A stretch of DNA of 64,000 nt from Pleurodeles waltl (Eukaryota > Chordata > Amphibia > Caudata > Salamandridae): contig NC_090444.1 of NCBI RefSeq assembly GCF_031143425.1, positions 1,317,453,324-1,317,517,323 on the forward strand, written 5' to 3'. Both the position numbers and the translations under genes were made by a program. Of the stretch, positions 58,526-64,000 are shown piece after piece (the first letter of the stretch is position 1; every line of letters begins with the position of its first letter). Below the pieces are notes generated by a model that was not told where the DNA came from, did not search any database, and was given only the letters and a program-made list of their open reading frames with translations.

Positions 58526-58911
58526 TTAATTTCATAATTTTCCCTATACCTTCTCTTAAGTAGATCTCCATTATGGTGGTGGAACTCTCTACTTACATGT
58601 GCAAAGTTACTAGTACTAACTTTATATTCATTAATCCTGTTATCCCGTTATAGGCTGTTGCCCCTGCTTAGAGGGGTGGAAACATATATGTCTACTTCTA
58701 GGTGTAACTCTACACTTTGTTCAGGAAATGGTAAAGAGCACTAATCTCTGTAGTTACACACACTCAGAAATGGTGAACAGAAAAAAAGTCTAGAGTTGCA
58801 CCTACCTATGTTTCGTAGTAAATATACATGAGGAAATGTTTACATGTAAATTTACTTTTGTGACTCAGCACTTATATTTACAATCACAGGGAAGTTACAC
58901 ACACACCCTTC
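58526..58911. other. No recognised feature
   Basis: Nothing recognised between the MITE and the frame at 58912. Confidence 0.3.
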
Positions 58912-59163
58912 TCAGGTGCATACAGTCAGTGTGCTGAAGGAGTTTTCTTTATAAGACATCATCTTCACCAGTTTTTGGGAGCCAGAATTACCCCTCATGT
59001 GGCCCTCTTTGTCACAGTCTTTAACAAACTGAGGGTTATTCCCCTTGCGACAACCATAGCACACTAGTCCTACTTCAATTATTATTATTATTATTTTCAA
59101 TTTAAGGTCCTCCCCCATCACCTCCTTCTGTTTTTGTTCCTGTCGTGTAGCGGCCATGCACAC
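58912..59163 (-). other. Unrecognised open frame, 83 codons, with a CxxC motif
   Basis: The minus-strand frame encodes a charged start with Lys/Glu, an Ile run from an ATT microsatellite, then GLVCYGCRKGNNPQFVKDCD and KEGHMRGNSG. The Cys-x2-Cys, later Cys and His could be a decayed zinc-binding fold, perhaps from a processed pseudogene or element. I do not recognise it, and it may be chance. Confidence 0.25.
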
Positions 59164-59169
59164 TGGCCC

Positions 59170-61735
59170 TAGTTGCTTCGGGTAAGTGTTTACAGGTTTT
59201 TGTTCTTATTCATGTTATAGCTTCTTTGATGACTCCTGTGCCTTTTGATTTTGCCACTGACTTCCACCTCACTGCAGCGAGTGATGCGCATTGTGTGCCG
59301 GCTCTGGTTCATGCTTTCTGCCCATGCGCTGAGCTGGAGCAGGGAGCGATTTTATGCAGCTGAAGCCAGGCCATTGGGGAGTCGAGTTTGCGACTTCCCG
59401 ATCCCCCGCCATGTATATGTGGTTACGTGGGTGCTTGCGTGTTGAGTGCCCTGTTTTGGTGTTTCTTGCTCTCACGTGGCCAGATCTTGGTTGTCTGGAT
59501 ACCCTATATATCAGGAAGCAGAAGACTACTCTAGCACGTTGCTGCTTTCTGGTGTTGGTGGTGGTCACTCCTCCTTGTGAACATGGACAGCTGTAGTCGT
59601 GCTCCTGCTCAGGGGGATACTGAGGAGCTCCTCCAAATTTGTATTGGTGATTTGCAGGCCCTGATTAAGGATGTGGTTGATACTGCTATTAAGGAGAGGG
59701 ACATTCTTCCGAGGCATCATCATTTTGATGATGATACTGATGAGCCTGATGAGACCAAGGATAGGTACATTCAGGGTGACCATCTCAAGGAGGTTTTGGT
59801 CCATAATAGAGAGCTTTTGGGGATGTGGTGGAAGATGACTTTCTGACACAATACAGTACGGTGCCAAAGGATATCCTACCCCTTCACAATGTGATTCAGT
59901 CCTTGCTGCAAAAAGAATGGAAGGACCTTGATAAGCATGCTGCCCCGTTTTCTTTCCAAGCATTACCTGATGGAGCGCTTTGATCAGCAGTTCCCTTAGG
60001 CACCTAAGGTGAAAACTATTTTGGCATCCCTGTCTTCTCCATCGTCCTTTGCCTCAGAGGATGCTGTCCTCCCTGGTCCAGTGTATAAGAGAGGTGAGTC
60101 AGTCATAAAAAAGGCATATTGTGAAACCAATTTTGGTATTCGGATGCTACACAGGTGCTTCTTAAGAATTCCACACACACTTTGATTGTCTTCAGGTCTA
60201 GAATGATCTCACAACTCTTCTGCCAAAATATGGAGCTGCTGTCCCAGTTCTTATCTGATTCTGTTTTTGATAGTCTTTGGGCTTCCACAATGGCAGCTGG
60301 AGCATCCATTTCTGTCCTTGTGGTTGAAGTAATGGAAGTTGGAGGTGTCACAGAGATCTACGATTTAGAAAACTTCCTATTTTTGATCCTAGGTTGTTTA
60401 GTACTGAGCTCAATGATATGGTGGTGAAGGGTGGAGCAGAGAACATCCTGAGACCTTTTAAACGGGTTAAGTATAAAAAATGAGCTTGGGTTCAAGCAGC
60501 TAGCATTTTAGTTAGCTGAGAGACATCCCTTTTGTGGACGGGCCAGTGGCTGAAGCAGCCAGCCGACATGGTGGGCCAAACCGCCATATTATGAACATGG
60601 CCACCGCCAGGCTCCCGCCGTCAGGCAGCCTGGCGGCGATTTGAAACACCATCCGCCAGTGCAGCGGCGCTACCCTGCGGATAATGTTTCATTTCCCGAC
60701 AGCCTTCTGCCAGGAAAAGGCTGATGGAGGGGGTGCCCTGTGGGCCCCTGCACTGCCCATGCACTTTGCATGGGCAGTGCAGGTGCCCCGGTGCAGGACC
60801 TGGCAGAGATCTGCGCGACGGGTGCAACTGCACCTGCCGCACAGAGGCATTGACGGTGGCTCCATGTGGAGATGCCGTCGATGTCCCGGCTGAGCCTTTC
60901 TGTGAGCCGCTGGGCGGAAACAATGTTTCCGTCTGCGGGCCCACAGAAATGTTCATTGTCTGGCCGGCGGGGTTCCGGGGTCGCTGGTGGTCAGTGTTTT
61001 GACCGCCAGCATGAACACGGAGGTTGTTTCCGCTGTGTTCATAATGACCACCTTACTCCTTCTCCAAGAGACACTGTCAGTCTTCCGTGGCTCCAGTCGG
61101 GGATCCAGTCTCTGCTTCTCAAAGGGACAATTGTTCCAGTTCGAGTTGGCAATGAGGGTTTGGGGTTTTACTCCACTCTGTTTTTGGTTTCAAAGCCAGA
61201 TGGGTCCTTTGTCCCATCCTCAACCTCAAGGCCCTGAACACCTTTGTTCTATTAGCACACTTCCAGATGGTGTTTCTACAAGCCATTATTCCCCGGCTCA
61301 TGGAAGGGAATTTCCTGGTGGCTCTGGATCTGTAGGATACATATTTTCACGTTCCCGTTCATGTGAAGAGTCAGCATTACTTGCGATTAGCAGTTAAGGA
61401 TGTTCATTACCAGTTTCAAGTTCTGCCCTTTGGACTTCACCAAGGTATTGGCTTTGCTTGTTACTTTTTTGCACTTGCAGGGTATTGTTTTGTATCAATG
61501 TCTGCACCCTCCTTTTTCAAGGCAAGTCAAGATGTGGCTCTGGTCCCATCCACTCTACAGGACTTCGGTCTTCTAATGAATGTGTCCAAGTTGCATTTCA
61601 CATCCCCTCAGGAATAGACTTTCATTGGTGCTCATCTGAACATTCGAGTGGGTGCAGCTTTTCTCCCGGAAGACAGGCTGCTCTACTTCCAGTCAGGGGT
61701 TCAGACTTTGTTGACACATTCACACAATTCTGCAA
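59170..61735 (+). pseudogene. DIRS-like retrotransposon remnant
   Basis: From 59582 a Gag-like frame (MDSCSRAPAQGDTEELLQI) is followed by decayed sequence to 60530, including FLSDSVFDSLWASTMAAGA (60255-60310). After a MITE, reverse transcriptase begins: LLLKGTIVPV and EGLGFYSTLFLVSKPDGSF (61110-61210), then SQHYLRLAVKDVHYQFQVLP and FGL (61365-61438), typical of DIRS polymerases. The active-site region near 61490-61510, where LDD is expected, reads LHP. The RNase H-like part continues to about 61735. The frame changes often. No tyrosine recombinase part is visible. DIRS elements use that enzyme to integrate circular DNA. Confidence 0.7.
60573..61047. mobile_element. Hairpin MITE inserted in the DIRS-like remnant
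   Basis: GC-rich block with palindromes such as CACTGCCCATGCACTTTGCATGGGCAGTGC (first 20 bases at 60760) and ACCGCCAGGC/GCCTGGCGG pairs, ending GTTCATAATGACC. This resembles the hairpin-chain MITEs at 33482 and 40396. DIRS-like coding flanks it on both sides. Boundaries are approximate. Confidence 0.5.
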
Positions 61736-62674
61736 TATGTTGGTTCCAAGTGTAGTGTCTCTTAGCAGCCTCAACAGCAGTGGTGCAGTCGACACATTTT
61801 CATTTAATGATAAGCAAAATTAGACCACCGCACACAATCAATACTAGTATGACACAAGTCTTTCACAGTAAGTAATGTCTAGTTTCCATTGGATAGATGA
61901 GACAAACATGTACGTCGGTGTTCACATCATTTCTTGGAATATGATGTCTTTATTGTGGATAGCGTTGCATTTCAGTAAACAAAGTACTTCACTGCAGACA
62001 CAGCCAACATGTGTTTGGTCACGCTGGTGACTTTTTCAAGGCTGTAGAAAAGCATACATATACATACTTTGTCATTCTTCTTACATGGAAAATAATGAGT
62101 AATGTACCTAATCAAATAATAGTGGTCACTAACAGAATTCTTTTACTTTTGTGATCTCTGTAAAGGGACCATATAGAAAATGGGAAGGTCCCAAAGGATG
62201 AGCAATCAGATAGAGGAGTCATGGACATGGCCAAACCACCAAGAGTCACAGAAAGCTGTCAAGGAGACACCATGTGTTACATGCCAAGAGAAGATCCGGC
62301 AAAGAGAAAAAGAAGACACACTGCAGATCATATATAAAATATAGTAATGAGTAAAGTTAAAGTACAAGTGATGTAGCTCAGTGCAATACCCTAGGAGAGA
62401 ATGGAGATTGTGAATAATCCAGACAAAGCATAAGTCAGTGAAGAAACCGGTAAAGGACTGTTAAGCCCATGATCATACCTATTTGGGCGAGATGGTAGCA
62501 CGGCAAACTCAATAAGTCAATCATAAAAGAAATGTAAGTCTTGCGTCTAAAATTGTGAGAAAGAGAGACAATGCAAAAACAGCCGGTTATGTATGATACA
62601 TTACAAAGAGTGCAAAAAGCGCATATAACACACACCACAAACGATGTTGGGAGCCCAATATCCTCTAAAGTCTG
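61736..62674. other. Unassigned sequence with a possible decayed hammerhead fold
   Basis: No convincing gene. A 44-base segment at 62001-62044 (minus) has the stem arrangement of a hammerhead but not the CUGAUGA core. It may belong to a Penelope-like or retrozyme-like element adjoining the array. Confidence 0.3.
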
Positions 62675-62813
62675 AACAGTCAAAATGGGGAGCACCCTGT
62701 CTTCCATTCCAGCATTTGTGACCCCAAGGCATCATGGTAAATGCAGTCATTAGCACGAATTTGAATAGAGTTTTGAATGTTTTTCACCATAAGTTGGTGC
62801 GGCGAGTGCCGTA

Positions 62814-62858
62814 TCTTCGGACACGTGTTTCTGGCTATTTGGCCGTCATCAGCGAAGA
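62814..62858 (-). ncRNA. Hammerhead ribozyme motif (type I), monomer 1
   Basis: Minus strand, 5' to 3': stem I strand TCTTCG (62858-62853), core CTGATGA (62852-62846), stem II region of 14 nt with a GGC/GCC helix and CAAATA loop, core GAAA (62831-62828), palindromic short stem III (ACAC/GTGT), cleavage position C (62820), and stem I return CGAAGA (62819-62814), fully complementary to TCTTCG. The pair next to the core in stem II is C-A where G-C is preferred, which may weaken activity. Confidence 0.75.
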
Positions 62859-63129
62859 GCAACGTGTAGCTGGCGGGGTTGCTTGAAATGCCGCCTTGAA
62901 AGTATTCACAGGTTTAAGTACCACTCAAGAAGGCGCACAGGTGCTTCACCCGAGCTCGTCAGCTCAGAGGCTCACGGGAGCCTTAATTACAACAGTCAAA
63001 ATGGGGAGCACCCTGTCTTCCATTCCAGCATTTGTGACCCCAAGGCATCATGGTAAATGCAGTCATTAGCACGAATTTGAATAGAGTTTTGAATGTTTTT
63101 CACCATAAGTTGGTGCGGCGAGTGCCGTA

Positions 63130-63174
63130 TCTTCGTACACGTGTTTCTGGCTATTTGGCCGTCATCAGCGAAGA
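63130..63174 (-). ncRNA. Hammerhead ribozyme motif, monomer 2 (A at cleavage site)
   Basis: Same as monomer 1, except that position 63136 makes the cleavage-site base A instead of C. Any base but G is tolerated in hammerheads, so cleavage remains possible. Confidence 0.7.
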
Positions 63175-63445
63175 GCAACGTGTAGCTGGCGGGGTTGCTT
63201 GAAATGCCGCCTTGAAAGTATTCACAGGTTTAAGTACCACTCAAGAAGGCGCACAGGTGCTTCACCCGAGCTCGTCAGCTCAGAGGCTCACGGGAGCCTT
63301 AATTACAACAGTCAAAATGGGGAGCACCCTGTCTTCCATTCCAGCATTTTTGACCCCAAGGCATCATGGTAAATGCAGTCATTAGCACGAATTTGAATTG
63401 AGTTTTGAATGTTTTTCACCATAAGTTGGTGCGGCGAGTGCCGTA

Positions 63446-63490
63446 TCTTCGGACACGTGTTTCTGGCTATTTGGCCGTCATCAGCGAAGA
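63446..63490 (-). ncRNA. Hammerhead ribozyme motif, monomer 3
   Basis: Identical in the ribozyme region to monomer 1. Confidence 0.75.
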
Positions 63491-63761
63491 GCAACGTGTA
63501 GCTGGCGGGGTTGCTTGAAATGCCGCCTTGAAAGTATTCACAGGTTTAAGTACCACTCAAGAAGGCGCACAGGTGCTTCACCCGAGCTCGTCAGCTCAGA
63601 GGCTCACGGGAGCCTTAATTACAACAGTCAAAATGGGGAGCACCCTGTCTTCCATTCCAGCATTTGTGACCCCCAGGCATCATGGTAAATGCAGTCATTA
63701 GCACGAATTTGAATAGAGTTTTGAATGTTTTTCACCATAAGTTGGTGCGGCGAGTGCCGTA

Positions 63762-63806
63762 TCTTCGGACACGTGTTTCTGGCTATTTGGCCGTCATCAG
63801 CGAAGA
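63762..63806 (-). ncRNA. Hammerhead ribozyme motif, monomer 4
   Basis: Identical in the ribozyme region to monomer 1. Confidence 0.75.
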
Positions 63807-64000
63807 GCAACGTGTAGCTGGCGGGGTTGCTTGAAATGCCGCCTTGAAAGTATTCACAGGTTTAAGTACCACTCAAGAAGGCGCACAGGTGCTTCACCCG
63901 AGCTCGTCAGCTCAGAGGCTCACGGCAGCCTTAATTACAACAGTCAAAATGGGGAGCACCCTGTCTTCCATTCCAGCATTTGTGACCCCAAGGCATCATG

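Larger units (their letters stand above)
62675..64000 (-). repeat. 316-bp tandem array, retrozyme-like, continuing past the window
   Basis: Four complete monomers start at 62675, 62991, 63307 and 63623, and a fifth is cut by the window end at 64000. Spacing is exactly 316 bp and the copies differ at only a few bases (for example 63136, 63347, 63672). Each minus-strand monomer includes a hammerhead motif. Self-cleavage of a multimeric transcript would release 316-nt units. Metazoan retrozymes and some newt satellites have this organisation; no coding capacity is expected. Confidence 0.85.

Noticed and set aside
62680..63810. Repeated 60-codon minus-strand frames beginning MLFADDGQIARNT
   Set aside because: FADD looks like a reverse transcriptase box, but the frame is the translation of the ribozyme and its flanks, repeats once per 316-bp monomer and has no other polymerase motif.
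62675..64000. Possible CRISPR array at the end of the window
   Set aside because: Units are 316 bp and identical throughout, with no unique spacers, and the context is eukaryotic.

Overview
This is eukaryotic repeat DNA. I see no host protein-coding gene, no rRNA or tRNA gene, and no prokaryotic operon structure. Nearly every recognisable reading frame belongs to a transposable element: L1-like LINEs, Ty3/gypsy-type LTR elements with very long LTRs, a DIRS-like element, a piggyBac-like element, a PIF/Harbinger element with both partner genes, a V-SINE-like SINE and several foldback MITEs. Many are nested. This mix, together with tandem repeats carrying a hammerhead ribozyme motif, suggests a giant amphibian genome. 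A salamander, probably a newt such as Pleurodeles, is my best guess, but that is inference from repeat content and not from a diagnostic gene.

Layout. 0.4-2.7 kb: minus-strand gypsy-type gag remnant behind an LTR. 3.9-15.7 kb: one L1-like LINE on the minus strand, split by a 7.67-kb piggyBac-like transposon (4082-11751) flanked by ATAT duplications. Removing the transposon and one ATAT rejoins the LINE frame. 13.8-25.0 kb: a 5586-bp block present twice in direct tandem, nearly identical, running from inside the LINE to inside an LTR. 24.5-31.7 kb: two copies of one LTR family in inverted orientation, with two foldback elements between them, one of which has an empty-site paralogue alongside. 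33.5-34.1 kb: a MITE built as a chain of hairpins. 34.2-37.0 kb: two LINE fragments in opposite orientation. 37.5-46.0 kb: a degenerate minisatellite split by a 6.9-kb LTR element with 3.08-kb LTRs, an internal Gag-protease frame and no reverse transcriptase. 47.0-56.1 kb: a Harbinger element with HARBI1 (minus) and a Myb/SANT-like gene (plus), the former broken by a 2.67-kb solo LTR. 56.1-57.6 kb: LINE 5' remnants. 58.0-58.5 kb: MITE with TTA duplications. 59.2-61.7 kb: DIRS-like remnant carrying a hairpin MITE. 62.7 kb to the end: 316-bp tandem repeats.

The most notable item is the terminal 316-bp array. On the minus strand every complete monomer has CUGAUGA and GAAA cores, a 6-bp stem I, a very short palindromic stem III and a UH cleavage position. 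This is the layout of a type I hammerhead ribozyme of the kind found in metazoan retrozyme-like repeats and Penelope-like elements.

Almost all element genes are broken by stops, frameshifts or insertions, so nothing here is expected to act autonomously. The Gag-protease frame is the only long open one.
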